The notes under the pieces were generated by a model, which worked only from the letters and a program-made list of their open reading frames with translations, had not been told where the DNA came from and did no database searches. From positions 62,001 to 126,000 of the forward strand of contig OZ219863.1 of the NCBI GenBank assembly GCA_964291445.2: a DNA stretch of 64,000 nucleotides, read 5' to 3'. The translations under genes and the position numbers were made by a program. This DNA is from JAPOXR01 sp964291445 (GTDB lineage: Bacteria; Pseudomonadota; Alphaproteobacteria; Rhodobacterales; Rhodobacteraceae). The stretch's first letter is position 1, and the number at the start of each line of letters is the position of its first letter. Shown one piece after another: positions 42,857 to 51,764 of the stretch.

Positions 42857-43423
42857 TCAGACCGCCATGATCTCGGTGCGCTTTGCCTCCAATGCCTCGT
42901 CCACCCTGGCAATTGCCTGGTCGGTCAATTCCTGGACTTCACCGGACCACAAATGGATCTCGTCCTCGCTCACCCCGTCATTCTTGGCCTTCTTGAGTTG
43001 CTCCATCCCGTCGCGCCTGACGTTGCGAATGGCAATTCGGGCATTCTCGGCCTGGCCAACCGCGGTCTTCGACAGCTCCAGCCGTCGCTCCTCGTTCAAC
43101 TCCGGTATCGGCAGGCGAATGACCGTGCCCTCGACGATCGGGTTGATCCCCAGCCCCGATTCCTGGATCGCCTTCGAGACGGCGGGAACCAGGGTCTTGT
43201 CCCAGATGCTGATCGAGATCATCCTCGGTTCGGGAATGTTGATGGTTCCGCACTGGTTCAGCGGCATGACCGTGTCATAGGCATCGACCGACAGCGATTC
43301 GACCATGACCGCCGATGCGCGTCCCGTCCGCAAGGTTGCAAATTCCTGCCTGAGCGCCTCGAGCGCCCCGTTCATCCGGCGCTCCAAATCACCCGTATCC
43401 AGATCAAAATCATCGACCGTCAT
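42857..43423 (-). CDS. frr: Ribosome recycling factor
   Basis: This factor releases ribosomes from mRNA after termination together with EF-G. It has 188 residues with three-helix bundle character: RRMNGALEALRQEFATLRTGRASAVMVE, the hinge MPLNQCGTINIPEPRMISI and the C-terminal helix pair ending with ALEAKRTEIMAV. Its family is unmistakable. Position after pyrH is standard; the spacing is 34 bp. Confidence 0.97.
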   Translation of the reverse strand: MTVDDFDLDTGDLERRMNGALEALRQEFATLRTGRASAVMVESLSVDAYDTVMPLNQCGTINIPEPRMISISIWDKTLVPAVSKAIQESGLGINPIVEGTVIRLPIPELNEERRLELSKTAVGQAENARIAIRNVRRDGMEQLKKAKNDGVSEDEIHLWSGEVQELTDQAIARVDEALEAKRTEIMAV

Positions 43424-43457
43424 TGGGGTTTACCTCCATGCCTCCCGTATATCCCAA

Positions 43458-44189
43458 TCAACTGATTATTGTATAGGTGCCCTGGTTCTCGAGGATCTTC
43501 CGCAATGCGCCCGATTCCCGGATCGAAAACACCACGATCGGCAGGTCGTTGTCGCGGGCCAGGGCAATTGCCGAGGCATCCATCACCCCGAGATGCGCCT
43601 GCAGCACCTCGTCGAAACTGATCGATTCGTATCGCACCGCATCGGGATGCAATTCCGGATCGACATCGTAGACACCATCCACTTTCGTCCCCTTGAAGAT
43701 GGCCTCGCAATCGAGTTCGCTGGCCCGCAGCGTCGCCGCGGTATCGGTGGTGAAATACGGGTTGCCAGTGCCGGATGCAAAGACGCAGACCCGCTGTTTC
43801 TCCAGGTGCCGCATCGCCCGGCGCCGGATATAGGGCTCGCAGATCTGGTCCATCGGGATCGCCGACAGGACCCGGGTCGGCACATCCATCGACTCCAGCG
43901 AGGACTGCATGGCCAGCGCATTCATGACCGTCGCCAGCATTCCCATGTAATCGGCGGTGGTTCGCTCCATGCCCTGGGCCGAGCCCTGCAGGCCGCGGAA
44001 GACGTTGCCGCCGCCGATGACCAAGCACACTTCAACGCCAAACTCGTATATCTGCTTGATTTCACCGGCTATTCTCTCGACGGTAGGCGGGTGCAGCCCA
44101 TAGGTCTGGCTGCCCATCAGGGCTTCGCCGGATATCTTGACAAGAATTCGTTTGTGGGACGGGCCCAGCCCTGAAATATTTTCGCGCAT
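43458..44189 (-). CDS. pyrH: UMP kinase
   Basis: This enzyme phosphorylates UMP to UDP with ATP; it is hexameric and of the amino-acid-kinase fold. It has 243 residues. RILVKISGEALMGSQTYGL, VIGGGNVFRGLQGSAQGMERTTADYMGMLATVMNA, FASGTGNPYFTTDTAATLRA and VDGVYDVDPEL are readable. First gene of the pyrH-frr-uppS-cdsA-dxr-rseP-bamA-ompH-fabZ-lpxA-lpxI-lpxB block in view. tsf and rpsB, often upstream, are not here; miaA diverges instead. Confidence 0.97.
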   Translation of the reverse strand: MRENISGLGPSHKRILVKISGEALMGSQTYGLHPPTVERIAGEIKQIYEFGVEVCLVIGGGNVFRGLQGSAQGMERTTADYMGMLATVMNALAMQSSLESMDVPTRVLSAIPMDQICEPYIRRRAMRHLEKQRVCVFASGTGNPYFTTDTAATLRASELDCEAIFKGTKVDGVYDVDPELHPDAVRYESISFDEVLQAHLGVMDASAIALARDNDLPIVVFSIRESGALRKILENQGTYTIIS

Positions 44190-44281
44190 GTGGTCGCAAA
44201 TCCGGATGATCAGATGTTGTACGCATTGAACATGTCCAGCGGCGATTGTCCATTCCCCGGCCGGCCAGGGAGGGCCCCGGC

Positions 44282-45199
44282 GTGACCGGGCGAGCGGAAT
44301 CGCCGCCGGCCGGCGTACGGGCCGTGCTCATTTGCGGCGCCACCGCCTCCGGCAAATCCGAACTGGCGATGGCGATCGCCAGGCGCCGGTCCGGAATTGT
44401 CATCAATGCCGATGCCATCCAGGTGTATTCGTGCTGGCGCGTGCTCACGGACCGGCCCGGGAAGGATGACGAGGCCGAGTTGCCACATGCGCTCTATGGC
44501 CATGTCGACAAGTCGGTCCATTACTCGGTGGGCATTTGGATCAACGATGTGAAGCGGGTCCTGGCAGACAATCCCGACCGCCTGCCGATCATCGTCGGCG
44601 GAACCGGGCTCTATTTTGGCGCCCTGACGAGAGGGCTGGCGCCGATCCCGCCCATTCCCCGGTCCATTCGTGAGCGCAGCGCCGCCATGCGGGCGGGCGG
44701 CGATCTTGGCCGGATGCAGGATGACCTGCGCCGGCTTGACCCGGAAACCGCTGCCGGAATTGACATGATGAATGCGGCCCGGGTGAGCCGGGCCTGGGAG
44801 GTGCTGCAAGCCACCGGATGGGGACTCTCCCACTGGCACCGGCAGCCCACGGAGCCGGTGATACCGCTCGGCCAGGCCGAACTGCTGCTGGTCGGGGACG
44901 ACCCGTCCCGCACCGGCGCCAGGATCGATGCACGCCTGCAATGGATGCTGCGGCAGGGCGTTCTTGAGGAATGCCAGTCGCTGCGCGGCGACTGGGAGCC
45001 GTCACGTCCCTGGGCCAGGGCCATCGGCGCCGCCGAGTTCATGGCGCATCTCGATGGCGCCGCCTCCCTGAACGACACCATTCGCAAGGTGGCGGTCGCG
45101 ACCCGGCAATATGCCAAGCGGCAGCGGACCTGGTTTCGCTCGAGGATGGGTGGATGGACCCGCGTGCCGGCCGTCACGCAGGCCGCAAAGACCGGTTGA
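44282..45199 (+). CDS. miaA: tRNA dimethylallyltransferase
   Basis: This enzyme transfers the isopentenyl group from DMAPP to A37 of tRNAs that read UNN codons. It has about 305 residues. The P-loop LICGATASGKSELAMAIA, NADAIQVYSCWRVLTDRP, GGTGLYFGALTRGL, and the C-terminal IRKVAVATRQYAKRQRTWFRSR are all present. The GTG at 44282 follows GGGAGGG; a TTG at 44246 would extend it by 12 residues. Catalytic DMAPP-dependent chemistry links it loosely to the MEP genes in this window. Confidence 0.95.
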   Translation: MTGRAESPPAGVRAVLICGATASGKSELAMAIARRRSGIVINADAIQVYSCWRVLTDRPGKDDEAELPHALYGHVDKSVHYSVGIWINDVKRVLADNPDRLPIIVGGTGLYFGALTRGLAPIPPIPRSIRERSAAMRAGGDLGRMQDDLRRLDPETAAGIDMMNAARVSRAWEVLQATGWGLSHWHRQPTEPVIPLGQAELLLVGDDPSRTGARIDARLQWMLRQGVLEECQSLRGDWEPSRPWARAIGAAEFMAHLDGAASLNDTIRKVAVATRQYAKRQRTWFRSRMGGWTRVPAVTQAAKTG

Positions 45200-45398
45200 A
45201 ATCCGGGCCGGGAATGCCGGCTGCCGGCGGGCCCGGACAAACTTCGTTGCAATTGCTGCACACAATGCAAATAATGATTCGTGGAGTTTCACGGGCAGGG
45301 CCGACCGTATTCTCGAGAGGAAGGATGGAGAATCCGTGCTTTCCGGAGACCTCTCCCTGCTGCGAGGCGCCAAGCGAAACCAAGAGGAAATCAGACAA

Positions 45399-47060
45399 AT
45401 GACCACTCATCCGACCATCAACGGAAAACCCGTCCATGGCCTTGCCGGGATGTATGCACGGGAATTCGCCGAGGGGAAACTCAGCCGGCGTGAATTCCTG
45501 GCCAGATCGACCGCAATGGGCGTGACGGCCGCCGGCGCCTATTCGCTGGCCGGCCTCGTTCCCGATACCGCCAACGCCATGGAAGCCCAGCAGGGCGGCA
45601 CATTGAGGATCCAGACCGAGGTTCGGGGGCTGAAGGATCCGAGAGCCTTTGACTGGTCGCAAATCGCCAATTTTGCCCGGGGATGGCTCGAATACCTGGT
45701 CGAATACAATTCCGACGGCACCTTCAGGGGCATCCTGCTCGACAGCTGGGAGGTCAATGAAGACGCCACCCGCTATGTCCTGAATGTGCGCAAGGGCGTG
45801 AAATGGAACAATGGCGACGATTTCACCGCCGAGGACGTGGCAGTCAACATCACCCGCTGGTGCGACAAGTCGGCCGACGGCAACTCCATGGCCGGCCGCA
45901 TGGCCACGCTGATCGACGAAGAGACCGGCCAGGCGCGCGAGGGCGCGATCGTGATGCTGGACGACCATACCGTCGAGTTGAACCTGCCAAGCCCCGACAT
46001 CTCGATCATTCCGGGCATGGCCGACTACCCGGCGGCCATTGTCCACAGGGACTTCAACCCCGATGACGACATGGTGGCCAACCCGGTCGGAACCGGACCC
46101 TATCTGCCGGAATCGCTGGAAGTCGGCGTCAAGGGCGTCCTGGTCCGGAATACCGACCACGAATGGTGGGGTGAAGGCGCCTATCTCGACCGCATCGAGT
46201 TTCTCGACTATGGAACCGATCCGGCGTCCTGGCTTGCCGGGGCCGAGGCCGAGGAATTCGACATGACCTACGAGACGGTCGGCGAGTTCATCGACGTGTT
46301 CGACAGCATCGGCTGGGTGAATTCCGATATCGTCACCGCGGCCACCATCGTGATCCGCACCAATGCCGATGCCGAGATCGATGAGCAGAAGCCCTATGCC
46401 GACAAGCGGGTCCGGCAGGCCCTGGTCAAGGCCGTCGACAACGCAACCTGCCTGCAGCTTGGCTACAATGATCGGGGAACGGTGGCCGAAAACCACCATG
46501 TCTGCCCGATTCACCCGGAATACGCCTCGTTGCCGGCACCTGTGCGGGATGTCGAAGGCGCAAGGGCATTGCTGGAAGAGGCCGGCATGCTCGATTACGA
46601 GCACGAGCTGGTCTCGATCGACGATGACTGGAGGCGCAACACCACCGATTCCGTGGCCGCCCAACTCAGGGATGCCGGCATCAAGGTGAAGCGCACCATC
46701 CTGCCCGGATCAACCTTCTGGAATGACTGGGCAAAATACCCGTATTCGTCGACCAACTGGAACCAGCGCCCGCTGGGCGTCCAGGTGCTTGCCCTCGCCT
46801 ATCGCAGCGGGGAGGCCTGGAATGAAACCGCGATGGCGAATGCCGAGTTTGACGAGAAACTCAGCGAAGCGCTGTCAATTGCCGATGCCGACAGGCGGCG
46901 GGAAGTCATGAAGCGCCTGCAGGAAATCATGCAGGATGAAGGCTTCATCGTGCAACCCTACTGGCGTTCGCTGTATCGTCACTACCGGGAAGGCCTGGTT
47001 GGCGCCGACATGCATCCGACCTTCGAGATCCATCTCTACAAGATCGGGTTTGCCGCCTAG
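45399..47060 (+). CDS. Peptide-type ABC transporter substrate-binding protein with Tat-like signal
   Basis: An SBP_bac_5 family binding protein of 553 residues. A 30-residue leader precedes SRREFLARSTAMGVTAAGAYSLAGLV, which fits a twin-arginine signal. Mature segments typical of DppA/OppA include EDATRYVLNVRKGVKWNNGDDFTAEDVAVNITRW, NPVGTGPYLPESLEVG, YADKRVRQALVKAVDN and the C-terminal MKRLQEIMQDEGFIVQPYW. AGAGGAAA precedes the ATG. It is the first of four importer genes; a strong hairpin follows the stop codon, as expected where the binding protein is needed in excess. The ligand could be peptides, opines or nickel chelates; it is not readable. Confidence 0.93.
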   Translation: MTTHPTINGKPVHGLAGMYAREFAEGKLSRREFLARSTAMGVTAAGAYSLAGLVPDTANAMEAQQGGTLRIQTEVRGLKDPRAFDWSQIANFARGWLEYLVEYNSDGTFRGILLDSWEVNEDATRYVLNVRKGVKWNNGDDFTAEDVAVNITRWCDKSADGNSMAGRMATLIDEETGQAREGAIVMLDDHTVELNLPSPDISIIPGMADYPAAIVHRDFNPDDDMVANPVGTGPYLPESLEVGVKGVLVRNTDHEWWGEGAYLDRIEFLDYGTDPASWLAGAEAEEFDMTYETVGEFIDVFDSIGWVNSDIVTAATIVIRTNADAEIDEQKPYADKRVRQALVKAVDNATCLQLGYNDRGTVAENHHVCPIHPEYASLPAPVRDVEGARALLEEAGMLDYEHELVSIDDDWRRNTTDSVAAQLRDAGIKVKRTILPGSTFWNDWAKYPYSSTNWNQRPLGVQVLALAYRSGEAWNETAMANAEFDEKLSEALSIADADRRREVMKRLQEIMQDEGFIVQPYWRSLYRHYREGLVGADMHPTFEIHLYKIGFAA

Positions 47061-47075
47061 CGGCGGACATTGCCT

Positions 47076-47104
47076 CCGGCCGGCACCTTCACGGTGCCGG
47101 CCGG
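47076..47104 (+). other. Perfect 12-bp stem-loop between binding protein and permease genes
   Basis: CCGGCCGGCACC at 47076-47087 pairs completely with GGTGCCGGCCGG at 47093-47104 across a 5-base loop. There is no T-run, so it is unlikely to end all transcription. Its place, 15 bp after the binding-protein stop and before two permease genes, is that of stability hairpins that raise binding-protein mRNA over the rest of the operon. Confidence 0.7.
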
Positions 47105-47181
47105 TTCGCGCCACCATTGCATGTCATGGCGAATGGTGACCGGAAGCCGGCAGCGGCCGATCCATTGACCGGGAAGACTCC

Positions 47182-48231
47182 GTGCTCTTGTTCCTGATCA
47201 GGCGCATCGCCGTCATGGCGCTGACCGCCCTTGTGCTGACCTTCCTGGTCTTCTTCATGACCAATCTCTACCCGAACCTGGAAAAGCTGGCCAAGTTCCA
47301 GGGCAGTCAGCGCATGCAGGATTCCGAGGTCCAGTCCTATCTGGAGAATAATGGCTATCTTGAGCCGGTGCTGATCCGTTACGGCCAGTGGCTTGGCGTG
47401 TTCCCCGGCTGGCGCCAGGAGTTGGAGGACGGCACCATTCGCGGTCGCTGTGCCAGATACGCATCCGAAGATGGCGAGGTGCCGAATCGCTGCGGGCTTC
47501 TGCAGGGCAATCTCGGCTACTCGACCGTGGCCAAGCAGAATGTCGACGAGATCATCTGGCGGCGGCTGGGCACCAGCGGCGTGCTCATGTTCTGGGTCAT
47601 GATCGTCATGGTGCCGATGGCCCTCGTGGTCGGGGTTCTGGCCGGCATGCGGGAGGGAAGCCGAACCGACAGGTCGCTGTCGACCTTCTCGATCGTGACC
47701 ACGGCAACGCCGGAATACATATCCGGCGTGGTACTGGTGGTGGTGTTTGCGTCATCTGCCGTCGGGTTGAAATGGTTCAAGGGCTCGGCCGCCAGCGCCC
47801 TGAATGACGGCGTCAACTTTGCCAATTTCACGTTGCCGGTGCTGACCATGGCGCTGTACGGCATGGGCTATATTGCCCGGATGACCCGGGCCTCGATGGC
47901 CGAGGTCATGACCTCGCAATACATCAGGACGGCACGGCTGAAGGGGGTTCCCTTCTACAAGATCGTGTTGAAACACGCCCTGCGCAATGCCCTCATTGCG
48001 CCGTTCACGGTGATCATGCTGCAGTTTCCGTGGTTGCTAACCGGGGTGGTGATCGTGGAAACATTGTTCAATTACAAAGGCTTCGGATGGACTCTTGTAC
48101 AAGCGGCAGAGAATAACGACATCGAATTGCTGATCAGCTGTTCGATTGCCGCCGTCGTCGTCGTTCTCGTGACGCAGCTGATTTCGGATATCGGCTATGT
48201 CTATCTGAACCCCCGCATCCGCATTTCGTGA
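47182..48231 (+). CDS. Peptide-type ABC transporter permease (DppB-like)
   Basis: A 349-residue inner-membrane permease with about six hydrophobic spans. It opens with a hydrophobic helix (LFLIRRIAVMALTALVLTFLVFF) and shows the EAA-type loop in MTRASMAEVMTSQYIRTARLKG, where the ATPase docks. A family-typical periplasmic loop lies after the first helix. The GTG at 47182 follows GGGAAG. The insert GDGEVPNRCGLLQGNLGYS-like loop is usual for DppB. It pairs with the next permease. Confidence 0.92.
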   Translation: MLLFLIRRIAVMALTALVLTFLVFFMTNLYPNLEKLAKFQGSQRMQDSEVQSYLENNGYLEPVLIRYGQWLGVFPGWRQELEDGTIRGRCARYASEDGEVPNRCGLLQGNLGYSTVAKQNVDEIIWRRLGTSGVLMFWVMIVMVPMALVVGVLAGMREGSRTDRSLSTFSIVTTATPEYISGVVLVVVFASSAVGLKWFKGSAASALNDGVNFANFTLPVLTMALYGMGYIARMTRASMAEVMTSQYIRTARLKGVPFYKIVLKHALRNALIAPFTVIMLQFPWLLTGVVIVETLFNYKGFGWTLVQAAENNDIELLISCSIAAVVVVLVTQLISDIGYVYLNPRIRIS

Positions 48232-48241
48232 GGATGCCGTC

Positions 48242-49471
48242 GTGACACCGCTGACCTGGGGCGAAATCACCCTGCAGATCCTCATCCAGTTCATCCCGGT
48301 CTGGGTGACGCTGGTGGTCATTTACGTCTTCTCGATCCGGTTCAAGCGCCGGCTGGGACTCTACGGCAAGCTCTTCGACAGCACCATCGGCATGATCGGT
48401 TTCGGCATCGTTGCCTTCTGGCTGTTCACGGCGATCTTTGCCGAGGGAATTGCCATTGGCGGCGCCACCATCGTGCCATCCATCGCCACCATCGACCCGC
48501 TGGTGCAGCACGCGGCGCTGAAGAACAAGCTTCCCGGCATGCTCGTTCCCGACTCCGACGGCCTTGTCTACCTGCTGGGCGGTGACAATCTCGGTCGTGA
48601 TGTCTTCTCGAGAGTGGTGGTGGGCTCGACCTATGTCATGAGCATCGCCCCGGCAGCGACGACTTTCGCCTTTATGGTCGGCATCACCCTCGGCCTGCCG
48701 GCCGGGTATTTCGGTGGCCGCTTCGACACCGTCCTGTCATTCGTTGCCAATCTGGTGCTGGCATTCCCGGTGATCCTGCTGTTCTACCTGCTGGTCACGC
48801 CGGAAATTCGCAAGGCCGGGACCGAGATCCCGCTCTGGCTCGACAATACCTGGACCACCTCCATTCCCAATTTGCTGGCGGCGGTGCTGTTTGCATTTCC
48901 GATCGTGTTTTTCATCATCCTGTGGAACTCGCGCTATTTCACCCAACCCGGACGGCGGTTGCTGCTACTGGCGCTGACCCTGGCGCTGGGCCTGTGGGCC
49001 TATTCCGGGCTGGCCTTCAATGCCGACCCGCTCGGCGTGTTCGGAATGAGCCCGAACCTGCTGAATGTCTTCGTCTCGGTGGTGTTCGTGAATTCGCCGA
49101 CCGTGTTCAGGATCGTGCGAGGGCTGACCCTCGACATCCAGACCAGGGATTACGTGGCGGCAGCGCAGACCCGGGGCGAGGGTCCGTGGTTCATCATGCT
49201 GTGGGAGATTCTCCCGAATGCCCGCGGCCCGCTCATCGTCGATTTCTGCCTGCGAATCGGCTACACCACCATCCTGCTGGGAACCCTCGGCTTCTTCGGC
49301 CTCGGCGTCAGCCCCGAGAGCCCCGACTGGGGTTCCACCATCAATGATGGCCGCAAGCTCCTATCAATCTACCCGCATCCGGCGTTGCCCCCGGCCCTCT
49401 CGCTGATGAGCCTGGTGCTCGGGCTGAACCTGCTGGCGGACGGACTGCGCGAGGAATCGCTCAGGGACTGA
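48242..49471 (+). CDS. Peptide-type ABC transporter permease (DppC-like)
   Basis: A 409-residue second permease. Its transmembrane core matches DppC: GGDNLGRDVFSRVVVGSTYVM, FMVGITLGLPAGYFGGRFDTVLSFVANLVLAFPVILLFY, and the EAA-type docking loop in TRDYVAAAQTRGEGPWFIMLWEILPN. It is about 100 residues longer than usual, the extra length being additional hydrophobic segments around residues 190-270. A GTG start follows the first permease after 10 bp; the ATPase gene begins 4 bp after its stop. Confidence 0.92.
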   Translation: MTPLTWGEITLQILIQFIPVWVTLVVIYVFSIRFKRRLGLYGKLFDSTIGMIGFGIVAFWLFTAIFAEGIAIGGATIVPSIATIDPLVQHAALKNKLPGMLVPDSDGLVYLLGGDNLGRDVFSRVVVGSTYVMSIAPAATTFAFMVGITLGLPAGYFGGRFDTVLSFVANLVLAFPVILLFYLLVTPEIRKAGTEIPLWLDNTWTTSIPNLLAAVLFAFPIVFFIILWNSRYFTQPGRRLLLLALTLALGLWAYSGLAFNADPLGVFGMSPNLLNVFVSVVFVNSPTVFRIVRGLTLDIQTRDYVAAAQTRGEGPWFIMLWEILPNARGPLIVDFCLRIGYTTILLGTLGFFGLGVSPESPDWGSTINDGRKLLSIYPHPALPPALSLMSLVLGLNLLADGLREESLRD

Positions 49472-49475
49472 CGAG

Positions 49476-51572
49476 ATGACAGGAATTATGGACACGCAAG
49501 ATTCGACCACGCCGATCCTCGAAATCGAAAACCTGTCGATTTCATTCTTCACCAGGCTGCACGAGATACCGGCGGTCATGGATTTTTCCTGCGTCGTGCA
49601 GCCGGGCGAGGCGATGGGGCTGGTCGGGGAATCCGGTTGCGGCAAATCCACCGTTGCGCTGGGCGTCATGCAGGATCTCGGTGTGAACGGGAGCATCGTC
49701 GGCGGCAATATCCGCTTCAAGGGACGCGATCTGGGCACCATGAGCAGCGAGGAATTGCGGGAAATCCGCGGCAGCGAGATCGCCATGATCTACCAGGAGC
49801 CGATGGCGTCGCTGAACCCGGCGATGCGCATCGGCGCCCAGCTGATGGAGGTGCCGCTGCTGCACGAGAAGGTCACCAGGCGGGAGGCGCGCGACCAGGC
49901 ATTGAAGGTGGTCAGTGATGTACGCCTGCCGGATCCGGAGCGGATGCTCGACAGCTATCCCCACCAGCTTTCCGGCGGCCAGCAGCAGCGCATCGTCATT
50001 GCGATGGCGCTGATGTCCAAGCCGTCCCTGCTGATCCTCGACGAGCCGACCACCGCACTCGATGTGACCGTCGAGGCCGGCATCGTCGAACTGGTCCGGG
50101 ATCTGGGCAAGGATTACGGCACCTCGATGCTGTTCATTTCCCACAATCTCGGCCTGGTGCTTGAGGTGTGCGACCGGCTGTGCGTGATGTATTCCGGCGA
50201 GGCGGTGGAGACCGGCTCGATCAATGATGTCTTCGACAAGATGCGCCATCCCTATACCGAGGCGCTGTTCCAATCGATTCCGCTGCCCGGCGCCGACAAG
50301 AATTCCCGGCCATTGGTGGCGATTCCCGGCAATTTTCCCCTGCCCCATGAACGCCCGCCCGGATGCAATTTCGGGCCACGCTGCACCTATTTCGAACCGG
50401 GGCGCTGCGACCGGTCGGAGATCGCCATGGTCGATGTCGAGGCCAATCACCGCCATGAGAGCCGTTGCCTGAAATTCGGGGAGATCGACTGGGATGCGCC
50501 GCCACCGGCCAAGGATGGCGGGATTGCCAGCGAAAAGGGCGAGGTGGTCCTGAGCATGAAGGACCTCAAGAAATACTACAAGGTCTCGGCCAACGCCCTG
50601 TTCGGCGGTGCCGGCGACCGGGTGGTCAAGGCCAATGAAACGCTGACCTTCGAGGCGAGGGAATCGGAGACCCTGGCCATTGTCGGCGAATCGGGTTGCG
50701 GCAAATCGACCTTTGCCAAGGTGCTGATGGGGCTGGAGACTGCCACCGAAGGCAAGATTGCCCTTGATGGCAACGAGATCCAGGACATCCCGATCGAATC
50801 CCGCAAGGTCGATACCGTGTCGGCGATCCAGATGGTGTTCCAGAATCCGTTCGACACCCTCAATCCCAGCATGTCGGTCGGCTCGCAGATCATCCGCGCC
50901 CTCGAGATCTTCGGCATTGGCGAGACCAATGCCGATCGCGACACGCGAATGCTGGAATTGCTGGATTTGGTGAAACTGCCGCGGGAGTTTGCCAGACGCA
51001 TGCCCCGGCAATTGTCAGGCGGTCAGAAACAGCGGGTCGGCATCGCCAGGGCATTTGCCGGCAACGCCCGGATCGTGGTTGCCGACGAGCCGGTCTCCGC
51101 CCTCGATGTCTCGGTGCAGGCCGCGGTCACCGACCTGCTCATGGAGATCCAGGCCAAGGAAAAGACCACCCTCCTGTTCATTTCCCATGACCTGTCGATT
51201 GTCCGCTATCTTGCCGACCGGGTCATGGTCATGTATCTCGGCCATGTGGTCGAACTCGGAACCACCGACCAGGTCTTCAAGCCTCCCTACCACCCCTATA
51301 CCGAGGCTCTGCTGTCGGCGGTGCCGATTGCCGATACCAGCGTTGAGAAGCAGCATATCGTGCTGGAGGGCGAAATTCCCTCGGCGATGGATCCGCCGCC
51401 GGGATGTCCGTTCCAGACGCGCTGCCGGTGGAAATCCATGGTGCCGGGAAACCGTTGCGAGATCGAAATCCCGGCCAACAAATTCCTTGCCGACGACCAC
51501 TACATCAAGTGCCACCTCCCACAGGAGATTCTCGATTCAATGGAGCCGGTCATCAAGATTTCCGCCTCGTAA
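49476..51572 (+). CDS. Peptide-type ABC transporter, fused dual ATPase (DppD-DppF)
   Basis: Two complete ABC ATPases in one 698-residue chain; in many bacteria they are separate genes. Half one: GESGCGKSTVALGVM (about residue 50), LSGGQQQRIVIAMAL, LLILDEPTTALDVT and an oligopeptide-type C-terminal CNFGPRCTYFEPGRC segment. Half two: GESGCGKSTFAKVLMG (about residue 405), LSGGQKQRVGIARAF, VADEPVSALDVS and CPFQTRCRW. The Cys pairs of the oligo_HPY region may bind an iron-sulphur cluster. It is the last gene of the operon. Confidence 0.93.
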   Translation: MTGIMDTQDSTTPILEIENLSISFFTRLHEIPAVMDFSCVVQPGEAMGLVGESGCGKSTVALGVMQDLGVNGSIVGGNIRFKGRDLGTMSSEELREIRGSEIAMIYQEPMASLNPAMRIGAQLMEVPLLHEKVTRREARDQALKVVSDVRLPDPERMLDSYPHQLSGGQQQRIVIAMALMSKPSLLILDEPTTALDVTVEAGIVELVRDLGKDYGTSMLFISHNLGLVLEVCDRLCVMYSGEAVETGSINDVFDKMRHPYTEALFQSIPLPGADKNSRPLVAIPGNFPLPHERPPGCNFGPRCTYFEPGRCDRSEIAMVDVEANHRHESRCLKFGEIDWDAPPPAKDGGIASEKGEVVLSMKDLKKYYKVSANALFGGAGDRVVKANETLTFEARESETLAIVGESGCGKSTFAKVLMGLETATEGKIALDGNEIQDIPIESRKVDTVSAIQMVFQNPFDTLNPSMSVGSQIIRALEIFGIGETNADRDTRMLELLDLVKLPREFARRMPRQLSGGQKQRVGIARAFAGNARIVVADEPVSALDVSVQAAVTDLLMEIQAKEKTTLLFISHDLSIVRYLADRVMVMYLGHVVELGTTDQVFKPPYHPYTEALLSAVPIADTSVEKQHIVLEGEIPSAMDPPPGCPFQTRCRWKSMVPGNRCEIEIPANKFLADDHYIKCHLPQEILDSMEPVIKISAS

Positions 51573-51764
51573 GGGCGCCCCCCTACCCGACAGGACGGGC
51601 AGACCCGGGCCGTTCTTCCGACGCGATACCCTGGCCCCGCCCGGGCAGGACCGGCCGTCCGGACCCCTGCCCCGATACCCGCGAGCCTCCACCTGAAATT
51701 CCAGCCGGAAACAGCCCGAAGGCGCGCCTGCCGGCACGATTCCGGGCCTCCGACCAGGTGGTTC

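Noticed and set aside
46875..47117. Small minus-strand gene at the end of the peptide-binding protein
   Set aside because: It is the antisense of the receptor's 3' end plus a hairpin, with no ribosome site.
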